Of a stretch of DNA of 64,000 bases, positions 1-9,662 are shown piece after piece; within the stretch, counting starts at the first letter, position 1; each line of letters opens with the position of its first letter. Source of the DNA: Mytilus edulis (taxonomy: Eukaryota > Mollusca > Bivalvia > Mytilida > Mytilidae); contig NC_092347.1 of assembly GCF_963676685.1 (NCBI RefSeq), forward strand, positions 85,686,592-85,750,591, given 5' to 3'. A model generated the notes under the pieces. The model was not told the origin of the DNA. It did no database searches and worked only from the letters and a program-made list of their open reading frames with translations. The position numbers and the translations under genes are program-made.

Positions 1-1334
1 ATTTTAACAAATGAATATGAAAGAGATATACATAATGAAACTGAAGTATTAACTAATTACAGAAAACTAAACCCGAATACATAATGCTATTAAAGTTTAA
101 CACAGAATAGACACACCCGAATCAGTCCAGGCGTCAACGTAATTACAAAAATGTGACGTCACATACGATGGCGAAAAGGTACAAACGTTATGCCACATTT
201 GAATTTATGAAATTTAGAAACAGCATGACATCACATATGAAAAACTATCAAAGTGAGATAGAATTAGGATTGATTTAAGATAATATCAGAACTAAATACT
301 GATAATTAATTTAAACAAAATGCATATTGCAATACTTATTAATAGCAATTAACTGTAATATAAACTTGTCGCAAGTTCATTAAATTTTCAAATATAAACA
401 TTACTATAAATTATACTGAACGTATTGATTAATATAATGACAGAATTTTCAAAATTACTATAAAATTAATGTAATTAAAATATAAATTATTTATAAATAA
501 TACACTAATAATGAAATTTTTAATACAAAATTAGGAAAAAAAAAAGAATATAAAATGATGACATTTTTTTGGTACAAGTGAGTTGAATTCAATTTCCACT
601 GTATTGATTATAAAAGGTTAAAAGATAAAATCGTGCATTCTTGATTTAGAACATACTCACCCCTTCTCGTCCATTGAAAAGTCAGTTTTACCCCTCTAAT
701 TTTCATAGTACATGGTTTTCCATGCACTATGAAATACTATACATGACTGACTTGACATTGTCAGTTAATTATGAAAGTGAACTCTTAATAACTGCACTAA
801 CCAAGTGTACAATCCCCCAAGGCATTTTCCATGGGAAAAAAACCTACTGATTAAAGACGAAAGAGCAAAATTAAAACAAAACATTTTGAATTTGCAAATT
901 TTCATACATTTTCTAATGGTACACATATAGAATAAACAAAAAACAATTGGGGTAAGGATGTAGGTAAAATAATATTTTTTAATTTATATTCTTGAAATTT
1001 GAGGGATTATTTTTTTCTTTCAAGAAAACAATGCCAGACTGCTGATACATATAGCAAAGGATTTTTTTCCCGGAGAAACACAATACATGTAAATTCATCA
1101 ATAAAAAGTAAGCATTTAAATGTTGAATGGTCTGAATTATAAAAAATATGTATACAGAGTTTTACATTCATGAAAAAATCAAATTCCAAAAAGGGGATTT
1201 TTTCTCAAGAAATAAAAGTATTAAATTTTACCTGAAGCAGAAGAAAAATAATTTATCCAATTAAATTAGATACTAATAAGATAAATTGCAAAATCAATAT
1301 AGAAAATGAGAATAATTTATATAAATATATGTAT
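1..1334. other. AT-rich non-coding stretch
   Basis: No coding frame, RNA or recognised repeat seen. The short open frames here are AT-biased and protein-unlike. The only structure is the imperfect hairpin at 702-733, listed separately. Confidence 0.5.
702..733. repeat. Imperfect hairpin
   Basis: The arms ttcatagtacatgg (702-715) and ccatgcactatgaa (720-733) are reverse complements with one mismatch, around a 4-nt TTTT loop. Function unknown; it may be a relic of a small inverted-repeat element. Confidence 0.6.
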
Positions 1335-1508
1335 GACTGTCCTCAGACCATCATAAGACACTTCTCGGGGTGTTCTAACTTTATGATTTACTTTAAGAGA
1401 TGTCCTTATTTAGGATCACTTTGTGAAACCAACTTAGGACTAAGATATGTCGCAAGATCATCCTAAAACATGTCTTAGTCCTAAGACAGCTTCGTAAAAC
1501 TGGGCCCA
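1335..1508. repeat. MITE-like interspersed repeat
   Basis: The segment has internal inverted words such as cttaggactaagatatgt (about 1434) and catgtcttagtcctaag (about 1470) and ends in the word cgtaaaactgggcccag. I recognise this gggccc-ended, hairpin-rich repeat as common in bivalve genomes (memory, not a search). No terminal duplication was resolved. Confidence 0.45.
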
Positions 1509-1745
1509 GACCAAATAGCAGAAAAGAGTCGAAGACCACCGATTGGTTTTCAATACAGCGAGAAAATCCCGCACCGGAGGCGTGTTTCAGCTGACCAATA
1601 AACAAAAATAAGCACTAGTTCATTGATAATGAGCTTCAAAAATATATAAATGAAACTAAAAATAAAAATCATACTATACTAACAAAGGCTAGAGGCTCCT
1701 GACTTGAGACAAGTGCAAAAATGTAGTGGGGTTAAACCTGTGTTT
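1506..1745 (+). repeat. RepA dispersed repeat, diverged copy
   Basis: It shares the words cccgcaccggaggcgt, cagctgacc and aggctcctgacttg with the longer copies at 10805-11020 and 63391-63935. The open frame antisense to it (1393-1605) is a by-product of the repeat. Confidence 0.6.
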
Positions 1746-2371
1746 GATCCTCATAAGTTGAAAAATATTTGACTACTTAATTGCGAAAACGATAAACGAC
1801 GACTAGCTAACGCGGTTTACAAAGCTTACAACAGAGAAACAGTCAGGTTACTGACAAACACTCTTTTGCTGTTGAAGGGTAAACATATTTCGCTATACTA
1901 TTTTCACATCTGTACTCGTACTCTGAACAACAAATTCATTAAATTTGTAAAAAATGTTTACTTCCGTACTCCTAAAAACATTATTGTTATATCTTAAATA
2001 TACCTGTGTACATTTATTGATTGAACGATATATTGTCCCAGGTAATAGTTGGCTTCCTACATCTTTTTTAATTACTACATGAAACGTTTATGCTATATAT
2101 GCGCCTACGTATTGGTATTTGTATTGTGTCATAAATCAAACTGATGCGTTCAGTGTATGGTGACATGTTTTCGTTTAAATTTCTTTTTGATCGAATTAAG
2201 CCATTTCAATTGATATTATATAGTTGTTTATTTTTATTTTGTAAAGTCCCACTATTGTTTCAGGTTAGATTGAAAATTGGCGTCCGTCGAAACCTTAAAA
2301 CCCGTAACATTGAATGCACCTGTTGTAAGCAAAGAGACTGTTGTTCAGTGGTTGTCATTTGTTGGTGTGGT
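1746..2371. other. No recognised feature
   Basis: AT-rich sequence. A plus-strand frame at 2144-2434 has no recognisable motif and runs into the RepB copy, so I do not call it a gene. Confidence 0.4.
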
Positions 2372-2483
2372 TCAAAGGTGTTTCTCGTTTCTCAATTTTT
2401 ATATAGATTTGACCGTTGGTTTTCCTGTTTATAATGTTTTACACTAGACATGTTTTGTGCTCTTTATATCTTTCAGTTTGAAC
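2372..2483 (+). repeat. RepB repeat, left half (split by BEL/Pao)
   Basis: Words such as ttgaccgttggttttcc and ttttacactaga match the intact RepB copy at 14707-14932. The repeat is cut at the 5-bp target duplication and resumes at 8257. Confidence 0.65.
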
Positions 2484-2488
2484 CATGG
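2484..2488. repeat. Target-site duplication catgg, left
   Basis: Five bases, catgg, directly outside the left LTR and identical to 8252-8256 outside the right LTR. A 5-bp duplication is usual for BEL/Pao integrases. Confidence 0.9.
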
Positions 2489-2691
2489 TGTTTTGGACGT
2501 ATCGATAATAAAGGCGAGTAAACACAAAAGCGTCTTCAATGTTTCGTATGCTTTACTAGAGTCCAAGATATACAAAGAGACGTCGTCAGGTGACGACGTT
2601 GCGGGCCTATTGTTACGTAAAATGGCGGTAAAACGTTAAGCAAATAAAAGAGTATAAAATACTAAACTGAAACTATAACTAATTCACAACA
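2489..2691 (-). repeat. 3' LTR of BEL/Pao element
   Basis: 203 bp, 202 of them identical to 8049-8251. It holds the perfect 20-bp palindrome at 2580-2599 (arms acgtcgtca and tgacgacgt). On the element side (plus 2692-2704) a C-rich stretch, ggcccccagaa on the minus strand, stands where the polypurine tract should be; no clean purine run is visible. Confidence 0.95.
2580..2599. promoter_or_regulatory. Palindrome in LTR with TGACG half-sites
   Basis: The perfect inverted repeat acgtcgtca-gg-tgacgacgt lies mid-LTR and is repeated at 8140-8159 in the 5' LTR. The core TGACG resembles a CRE/ATF (bZIP) half-site, so it may be an enhancer for element transcription. Only the palindrome is seen; the role is inferred. 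Confidence 0.4.
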
Positions 2692-2774
2692 TTCTGGGGG
2701 CCGCAAAATGCAATTATTGTTCATGTATTGTTCATAAAAAGGGTATTGAAAAAAACACTTTTAACAATTAAAGT

Positions 2775-5474
2775 TCATATTTCCAATGGCACCAGTTTCA
2801 CAATTGGTCTTGTTGTAATCAGTCCATTTGGTGTACGTAGTTTGACTGCTCTTACGACTCCATCCTTCCCGGTGATCAAATCTTCTATAACAGCTAGTTT
2901 CCACATCATTCTCGGTGAATTGTCCATGATTTGTACGACGGAACCGATTTTCACATGTGCGCTTTGGTCTCCGGCGACGCGATGAAATTCTCTTAATCCG
3001 GTGAGGTATTCCATTCTCCATCGTTTTGCAAAGTGTTCAATTAAAGTTACTTTATGATTAAAACGTTTGTTAGCCTCTGTGAAATCTAAATTAAAATTAT
3101 TGTCCTCTGAATCAGAATTGTTGTCTTGCGATAATCTTCTTCCCTGCAGTAGATGTGACGGCGTTAGCGGCTCTGGATCTCGGATGTCGGACGACACATA
3201 TGTAATCGGACGATCGTTGATTACACGTTCAATTTCTATCAAAGTTGTTCGTAATACGTCAGAATTTACTTGTGATTTTCCGAGCACTTTTTTCAATGTT
3301 GTTTTCGTAATTCCAACTAGTCTCTCCCACCATCCACCGTACCACGGTGCTGCTTTCGGGATAAATTTCCAATTAATTTGAATGTTCATTTCTTTCGGAA
3401 TGTCATGTGAGGCGGAAACAAAGGTTGGTGCATTATCGGAATACACAGTACTCGGAATTCCTCTCCTACTAACGAATCGTCTAAACGCTAATTTGAATGA
3501 TTCGATTGTCATATCAGTAACTAGTTCTAGGTGTACGGCACGAATACAAGCACATGTGAATAGGCAAATATACGATTTTGCAACAAGTCCATTATCTTTA
3601 ACGAATAGTGGTCCAGCGAAATCAACACCAGTTGTCGTAAACGGAATCATATCGGTGACTCTATCCTTTGGTAGCGGAGGCGAAATTTGCTGTGGAAATG
3701 CTTTTCCGGTCACTTTTCGGCACTTCACACATTTCTGTACGATGTGGTTAACGCATTGTCTAATGGAAGGTATCCAATATGATTGGTGGATTTGCGTAAT
3801 TGTCTGTCCAGCACCAGAATGTAACATCTGCAGGTGCGCGTTCAATATAACTAAGTCCGTAAATTGATTTTTCTTCGGTAGTAACACTGGGAACTTCGCG
3901 GAGTCGTCTAACTGTGAATTGTGTATGCGCCCGGCGCATCGAATGACACCTTCTGTATCTATGAACAAGCGCAGTTGTCTTACTAACGGTAGATTCTTGT
4001 CATGTGACGGGTTTGCGAGTTGCTGCTTTTCATTACTGAATTTTTCATTTTGAATATCTGTAATCCATGTACGAGTTGCGCGGTCAATTTCATCTTTCGT
4101 AATATCTTTTCCGTGTCTAGCATATTTCCTCAAGTTATACGGTCGCTTACTTTTACATATATTAACGAATTTAAACACGTAGCATGTAACTCGTAGTAAC
4201 TTCTTCAATAACGAGAATCTTGATAGATCGATTATTTTCGAAATTCCATTTAAAGCACACGGTTTTGTCTTTTCGCTGTCATCTGTTGTCGTTAACAAAA
4301 GAGTCTCTTGTTTAATTTGTGGGGTCCATGTAGGCCAACTGTTCTCATCTGATATCCACGACGGTCCTTGCATCCACAAAGTCGATTCTTTGAATTGCGT
4401 TGATGATATTCCTCTAGTTTGAAGGTCGGCTGGATTTGAGTCTGTTGGTACGTATTTCCAGTCGTAGTTTTGTGTCGTTTCTTTAATTTCTATCACACGA
4501 TTCTGAACAAATCTTCCAAATGATTTTAAAGACGAAATCCAGTGCAGAACGATCTGACTGTCACTCCATAGTACTGTGCGTTGTGGTTTTAGGGTTTTCG
4601 TGAGGTTTTTAGCCATTCGAGCTCCTATTACTGCAGCCATCAATTCTAGCTTTGGTAATGTCATTTTGGCGAGCGGAGCGATCCGGTTTTTTGCAATTAC
4701 GAGAGAAGAAGTGTTTCCTTTACACAAGTAGGCACTGGCTCCATAAGCGCGTTGGCTGGCATCAACAAAGACATGTAATGTGATTTTCTCGTTACTTTCG
4801 TTCTCATTTTGATCGTTGAAATAATGTCGTGCGATTTTCGTATTAACTGTTACATCTCGGATGTCATCTAAAATTTCATACCATGATTTAACTATGTTGC
4901 TAGGCAACACCTGGTCCCAATCGTATCCTTCTTTCCATAATGTTTGTACCAGTAGCTTAGCTCTTACGGTCACTGGTCCAAGAATTCCGAGTAGGTCGTA
5001 AATTGACGATGATTTACTCAATATTTCTCTCTTTGTCGCTTGTGAATTATCAATATCTATACGATCTTCATTTAATTTCGCAAATGTCAATATGTCTGAC
5101 TTCGCATCCCAACGCATCCCAAGAATTTTCGTCTCGCTATCCGTATCAAGTACGTTTGCCTTTGTAGCTTCGTTGCTAAGTTGCTTGCTATTTGACTTCC
5201 ATGTTCTCAAATTAAATCCTGCATTTTTCATGAGTTCTCTAGATTCTTCAAAGAAATTTAAGGCGGCTTCTTCCGTATTAACACTTGTAAGTACGTTGTC
5301 TACATACAAATCTCGCTTGAGTATCTCAGCTGTAGCACTTGTAACCGTTGACAAATGTTTCAATAATGTAGCGTTTAGAATAAATGGCGAACATGTCGCT
5401 CCGAATAAAATTACCTTGAATCTGTAAGTCTCAAGTTCACTCTTGGGGTTGCTTGGGTCTCTAAGCCAGAAAAA
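2775..5474 (-). pseudogene. pol: BEL/Pao pol, C-terminal part: RT end, RNase H, integrase
   Basis: Continues the pol frame in phase after the stop codon at 5475-5477; the first in-frame ATG is at 5363 (862 codons, residue numbers from it). RT: a conserved CSPF-type segment lies just upstream, and the catalytic box reads YVDN (residues 20-23) where most reverse transcriptases have YVDD. RNase H: acidic residues at D201 (VDAS), E240 (PKLE), D268 (WSDSQ) and D308 (PTDSN). Integrase: zinc ligands H510, H515, C545, C548; catalytic triad D581 (VDFAG), D643 (YSDNAP), E680 (WWERL). A C-terminal DUF5641-like, chromatin-binding-type region spans about 765-862. These activities copy the element RNA into DNA and insert it in the nucleus. 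The stop lies 83 bp before the 3' LTR. Apart from the upstream nonsense codon, this half looks intact. Confidence 0.9.
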
Positions 5475-7010
5475 TCAGGTGGAATCGCGGTCTTCTTCGT
5501 CTAGTCCAATCTGGAGGAATGCTTTCTCAATATCAGTTGTTAAGGCGTATTTCCCGTAGCGGAATCTTGTAAGTATATCTGTTAGTTTATTAAGCTGCGG
5601 CGGTGTAGAAGAAAGGCAATCATTTAAGCTGGGTGATTCTGAATCTTGACGACAACTGCAATCATATACTATACGTATCGGTGTAGTCGATGAATCTTTT
5701 TTCACTGGGTGGTGCGGAATATAGTGTACTCGATTAGTAGTCTCATCCGGGGTCTCAACCTTCTCTATAAAACCTCGATTTTCTTGGTCGTTGATAATGT
5801 TACCGTATATCTTAAGCATCTCTGGTTCTTTAGCAAGTCGGTTTATCACGTTGTATGCTCTCTTTCTGGCGATCATCTCGTTGCTAGGCAACTCCGGATG
5901 TTCTGGTTTCCATGGAAACTTGGCGATGTACCTATTGTCTTTCAAATGAATGTTATTCTCTTGGTAAGTGGTCATTTCTTGTAAGTCCGTTTTCGCTTTC
6001 ACTTCGCTGTCTGTTTCTGTTCCTATGGATTCGATTTCCCAAAATTTATGTATTTCACATTCTTCTAGTCTGTGTGGGATCAAAATGTTCATAATCGATG
6101 ACGTTGATTGATTATTACTGTTAGTGTTCAATTGTATAGGTCCTGATAGCAAGTATCCAACTTTGGACTGTACAGCGGTTGGTCCGGAACCTCTAATTAC
6201 TCTGTCTCCAACTATATCCCAATAATAATCGGCGCCAACTAAGACTGATATCTCAAAATCCTCGTCCTGTAAAGCTGGGTGGGCTAACTTCAATCCATTT
6301 AAATGCTGAAAGCTCGACTGGTTCCTTGCGTAAGTATGTATTGGATAAGCAATCTGTGGTACTATAAGAACTTCAATAGGGAAACGCTTATTCGTTAGAC
6401 CTTTTATATAAATAGAAGCAACTTGTAAATTTCTAACCTTCTTGTTGGATTCACCGAAACCGGATATCGTTATCGCTTCTTTCCTATGTGGTCTCAGGTT
6501 CAATAAATCGGCCATCTCTTGAGTGATAAAGCTTCGCTGGGCTCCTTCGTCGAATAGTATATTGGCGGTGTTAAAATGTGTCTTGTCATACGTGATAGGC
6601 GCTATCGCGGTTTTCAACAATACCTGCGATCTAACTGATGATGTTGATGAATGCATGCTTGCGACTTCGGCATCGGTATCTGGTTTTGATGTAATGCTAT
6701 CTTTAGACTTGGTATACAAGTGTGTTCCGTTCTTTGAACAAATGCTAGTATGGTGTCGTTTATTACAGTTTTTACACGTTTTATCGGATTTGCAATCGGC
6801 AACTCTGTGATTTCCTAAGCAATTAAAACATGCCTGTTTCTCCTTGACAATGCGTTTTCGAGCTTCAATTTCCGTAACAGTTTTACAAGCTAATGGGGCG
6901 TGAACTCCTTGACAAAAGATGCACGGCTTCTTGGTTATGTCTCTTTTCCCTTTCTGATTTACGAAGTTGCGATTTGTACCCGTAAAGAATGCTGATGTGG
7001 GTGTTCTATA
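5475..7010 (-). pseudogene. pol: BEL/Pao pol, N-terminal part: zinc knuckles, protease, RT start
   Basis: The frame is open from 7010 down to an in-frame TGA at 5475-5477. It begins with three CX2CX3HX4C zinc knuckles at about 6700-6940 (first CIFCQGVHAPLAC, then CFNCLGNHRVADC and CKNCNKRHHTSIC), which normally close Gag and bind element RNA. Next comes a retropepsin-like protease of the DUF1758 type with active-site segment ILFDEGAQRSFIT; the usual D-S/T-G triplet is D-E-G here. The RT domain starts with RIVYD and motif A, TDIEKAFLQI, carrying the first catalytic Asp. The TGA falls just after DRDST, and the same frame stays open beyond it for 37 codons to the ATG at 5363 and on to 2775, so this is a single nonsense change and not a frame loss. 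No ATG is needed if the protein is made by frameshift from gag. Confidence 0.88.
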
Positions 7011-8008
7011 TCATCACCGTTTACCGACTGACCCGCTTCCTTAATCGTTATCTCATGTTGAATAGCTTGCCGTAACGACGGCAAGTTCCAGTGGTCGCCT
7101 CCGTGGGCACGTACCATGTTTTCTCGTATATTCCCAGGTAATTTATTTAATATTATGGGCACTAAAAGGCTTCCGAACGACTCGTGAGACTCCCCTATAC
7201 TTTCAAGGCCACGGATGTAGTTTTCCATACTGTCGTAGAATTTTTTCAAATGTGTAATATTTGACGTTGGACTAGGAAGGCTGATTAAACTCTGCTTGTA
7301 TGTCTGTACTATCTTATGTGGTTGACCAAATCTTTGTTTCAGTACATGTAATGCTTGTCCGTAATTTGTGTTAGTTATTTGTAGACCTGCTATGCATTGG
7401 GTGGCTTCTCCGAACAGTTGAGATTTCAAGTAATTAAATTTCTGTACATCGTTTAAAGACAGGTTATCGTGTACGGCAGCACTAAACGAATCCCAAAAGG
7501 GTTGCCATTCTAACATATTCCCGCCGAACGTTGGTAAATTTAATTTGGGAAGTTTGTGGTACATGCTGGAGTTTGAAAAAACGGACGCTGATGTATTTGC
7601 GTGCATGAAACTGGGCGGTGGCTGACTTTCTTGATGATTCGTGTAATTAATAAACTCGTGTGCATTTGGGTTAAGCAATGACTTACTTGACTGTTTGTCT
7701 GTGATTTCCGATTCCTTAATGATTTTTGAAAGTTTGGTTACAGCCATTTCTATGTCATACGTGTATCTGTCGGCTTCCTCTATTTCTTCGCTCACTTCTT
7801 CTTCTGATAATTCCTCCACAATCTTCTCGTTCAGTTGGTCGATCGTTTCCTGCTTTTTAGCAATAAGTCCTCGAATGGTAGAAAGTTCGCTAACGTCATA
7901 TTCCTGCAAAAGTTCCTCGGAACTCGGTTCCACTTTCTTCAGTAACTTTGTAAGAACTCCCCGATGTCCAGCTCGTCTGGTCTTCATCTTCGTTGTCGCG
8001 GTACTCAT
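6959..8008 (-). CDS. gag: BEL/Pao Gag
   Basis: A 349-codon frame whose ATG (8008) is 27 nt past the primer-binding site. Residues about 40-105 are Glu/Lys/Leu-rich and probably form a coiled coil. From residue 152 the segment KLPKLNLPTFGGNMLEWQPF and the following helical region match the DUF1759 gag family of Pao-type elements. Gag should form the cytoplasmic particle that packages element RNA. It ends at TAA (6959-6961), before the zinc knuckles, which lie in the -1 frame. The two frames overlap for about 50 nt (7010-6959). Either a programmed -1 shift joins them or a one-base indel has split the original Gag. I see no X XXY YYZ heptamer in the overlap, which favours the lesion. Confidence 0.85.
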   Translation of the reverse strand: MSTATTKMKTRRAGHRGVLTKLLKKVEPSSEELLQEYDVSELSTIRGLIAKKQETIDQLNEKIVEELSEEEVSEEIEEADRYTYDIEMAVTKLSKIIKESEITDKQSSKSLLNPNAHEFINYTNHQESQPPPSFMHANTSASVFSNSSMYHKLPKLNLPTFGGNMLEWQPFWDSFSAAVHDNLSLNDVQKFNYLKSQLFGEATQCIAGLQITNTNYGQALHVLKQRFGQPHKIVQTYKQSLISLPSPTSNITHLKKFYDSMENYIRGLESIGESHESFGSLLVPIILNKLPGNIRENMVRAHGGDHWNLPSLRQAIQHEITIKEAGQSVNGDDIEHPHQHSLRVQIATS

Positions 8009-8035
8009 CTTTTAAATTCGTATTCTTCTGTTTTT

Positions 8036-8047
8036 GTCACGGCACCA
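8036..8047 (-). other. Primer-binding site, tRNA-His type
   Basis: On the minus strand TGGTGCCGTGAC begins one base after the 5' LTR. It is complementary to the 3' end of animal tRNA-His(GTG), which ends GTCACGGCA plus CCA (known from memory). The match runs 12 nt and then breaks into an A run. Confidence 0.75.
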
Positions 8048-8048
8048 A

Positions 8049-8251
8049 TGTTTTGGACGTATCGATAATAAAGGCGAGTAAACACAAAAGCGTCTTCAAT
8101 GTTTCGTATGCTTTACTAGAGTCCAAGATATACAAGGAGACGTCGTCAGGTGACGACGTTGCGGGCCTATTGTTACGTAAAATGGCGGTAAAACGTTAAG
8201 CAAATAAAAGAGTATAAAATACTAAACTGAAACTATAACTAATTCACAACA
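8049..8251 (-). repeat. 5' LTR of BEL/Pao element
   Basis: Differs from the 3' LTR only at 8136 (G against A at 2576). As the 5' LTR it should hold the promoter. An AT-rich stretch reading tattttatactc on the minus strand lies near its outer end, upstream of the palindrome at 8140-8159. Confidence 0.95.
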
Positions 8252-8256
8252 CATGG
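8252..8256. repeat. Target-site duplication catgg, right
   Basis: Identical to 2484-2488 on the other side of the element. Confidence 0.9.
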
Positions 8257-8330
8257 CTTCGTCTTTAAGGCCATATTTTGAAGCTTAATTGTTAACTTTT
8301 ATACATTTAGATTTTTTGTCATTTCTTTCG
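8257..8330 (+). repeat. RepB repeat, right half
   Basis: The word aaggccatattttg resumes the RepB sequence cut at 2488; compare aaggccgtaccttg in the uninterrupted copy at 14707-14932. Confidence 0.6.
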
Positions 8331-8889
8331 TAATACATTTTATTACCAAACTATGTAATCCTAGATGGAATACTACGAAACAGCACTTTTGATTTAACTT
8401 CGATATATAATCTCTTTTCATGTGTTTTTATTGCCTTTTGTTTTCCGGAAGTCGACTTCGAAATCAGTTTGAGTGCGCACGACATGTGTTTAAGAATCAA
8501 TAGAACATGCTGATCGTATATAACTGTTTTTGTTCATCTTCACTACCTTGATTTAATTAAACGTAATTGCATTGAGCTATCCTTATTTTTTCAGTATCGC
8601 CTGTTTGATCGATTAATTAATGTAGATAATTGTGATTGGTTGGTTATAATCAGTCATGGTAAAAATTAACTTGAAATGTACATTATAAGTTCTATAACTT
8701 CAACTTGATTGATTGTTTTTTTTTATCATTAATGCTTGCTTCCTCAAACCAAAAACATAATTTGATTGAGCTAAAGACCAATCGTGTGTTAGTCATCTCC
8801 ATACCAACGACTTCTCTCTATTATATTCTTGATCAAATTGCTGTGCAAATTATTTGTTCTTTTTGAAATCATTTTCAAACTAATATAGA
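8331..8889. other. No recognised feature
   Basis: AT-rich sequence without gene-like frames or recognisable repeats. Confidence 0.4.
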
Positions 8890-9110
8890 TAGTTTGAACA
8901 GAGAGGCGGGAGATGCTGAACTCCGAATTCGACGAAAAACTAACAACGCAATGGCTAAAAAACTAAAAAGACAAACAACAGTACTCAAAATATTACATGG
9001 TTCTATGTTACATGGAAAATATAGAATGTGTAACACAGAACCTACAAAAAAGAGGATATCTCAGGTGGACGGAAATGGTTGTAAGCTGACCATATTTAAC
9101 ATATGAAGAC
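8890..9110 (-). repeat. Penelope-like 3' tail, diverged
   Basis: Words such as aatggctaaaaaactaaaaa and gacaaacaacagtac match the antisense of the tail shared with 26009-26285 and 45840-46137. The plus-strand frame at 8894-9106 is antisense to this tail and not a gene. Confidence 0.45.
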
Positions 9111-9662
9111 AGTGCATTCAAAATATGCTGTGTGATGTTTTCTGATTTACAAATACAAATTAACTAAAAAAAGATTTATTTTTGCAAGAGATAATCAAAA
9201 TCATGTACCTTAAAATGACAGACAATATAAGTAACAAAAAGAGACAACACCCCAAAAATTAATACCAGTTCACACAATACATAAACATGAACCCTGTGAA
9301 AACAAACGAACCCATCAAAATCAAGGTTGAATATATACAGTAATATTATGCATTTCCTGCTCAATAAGATGCATCGGGTATGCTTGCAAAAGAAAGACAT
9401 TATTCTTAATGAGTCCCATTTGGTATGGGGTTATCTCTTAAATAGACTTTTCTAGCGGCTAACAAAGTCATGATGGCCTCAGTTATATAATGGTAGATAG
9501 AAATTCCTCCTTTAACAGATTCCTTGTAAGTATAGCCAGACTATTTGCTGGGTATTAAAAAGAAGATTCAAGTCGGTATAAAGTTTAACAATTTAATAAA
9601 CGATCCAACAAGAATATAAACGATGTTACAATATTGAGTCCGGTGTTGACGGTTTAAGAACC
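9111..9662. other. No recognised feature
   Basis: AT-rich. The minus frame 9176-9400 is hydrophobic and unlike any protein I know; part of it may belong to the Penelope-like tail next to it. Confidence 0.35.

Larger units (their letters stand above)
2489..8251 (-). mobile_element. BEL/Pao LTR retrotransposon, nearly complete
   Basis: A 5.76-kb element on the minus strand. It is bounded by 203-bp LTRs that start TG and end CA, differ at one position (2576 A versus 8136 G) and are flanked by the 5-bp duplication catgg. In element order it has the 5' LTR (8251-8049), a tRNA-His-type primer site (8047-8036), gag (8008-6959), then a pol frame with zinc knuckles, aspartic protease, reverse transcriptase, RNase H, integrase and a C-terminal domain (7010-2775), and the 3' LTR (2691-2489). 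The domain order protease-RT-RNase H-integrase and the DUF1759/DUF1758-type gag and protease are diagnostic of BEL/Pao. No envelope frame fits between pol and the 3' LTR. LTR identity of about 99.5% implies a recent insertion. Two lesions are visible: gag and pol lie in different frames, and one in-frame TGA interrupts pol, so this copy is probably non-autonomous. Confidence 0.95.

Noticed and set aside
2728..5427. Plus-strand open frames inside the BEL/Pao element (for example 3067-3381, 3382-3867, 5092-5427)
   Set aside because: They are antisense shadows of the pol frame, whose conserved motifs all read on the minus strand.
6959..7010. Programmed -1 slippery heptamer between gag and pol
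   Set aside because: I looked for X XXY YYZ in the gag frame within the overlap and found none, so I kept a frameshift lesion as the likelier explanation.
5709..8199. Plus-strand frames at 5709-5984, 6523-6810, 7695-8015 and 7993-8199
   Set aside because: Antisense to gag/pol or running through the LTR; no motif of their own.
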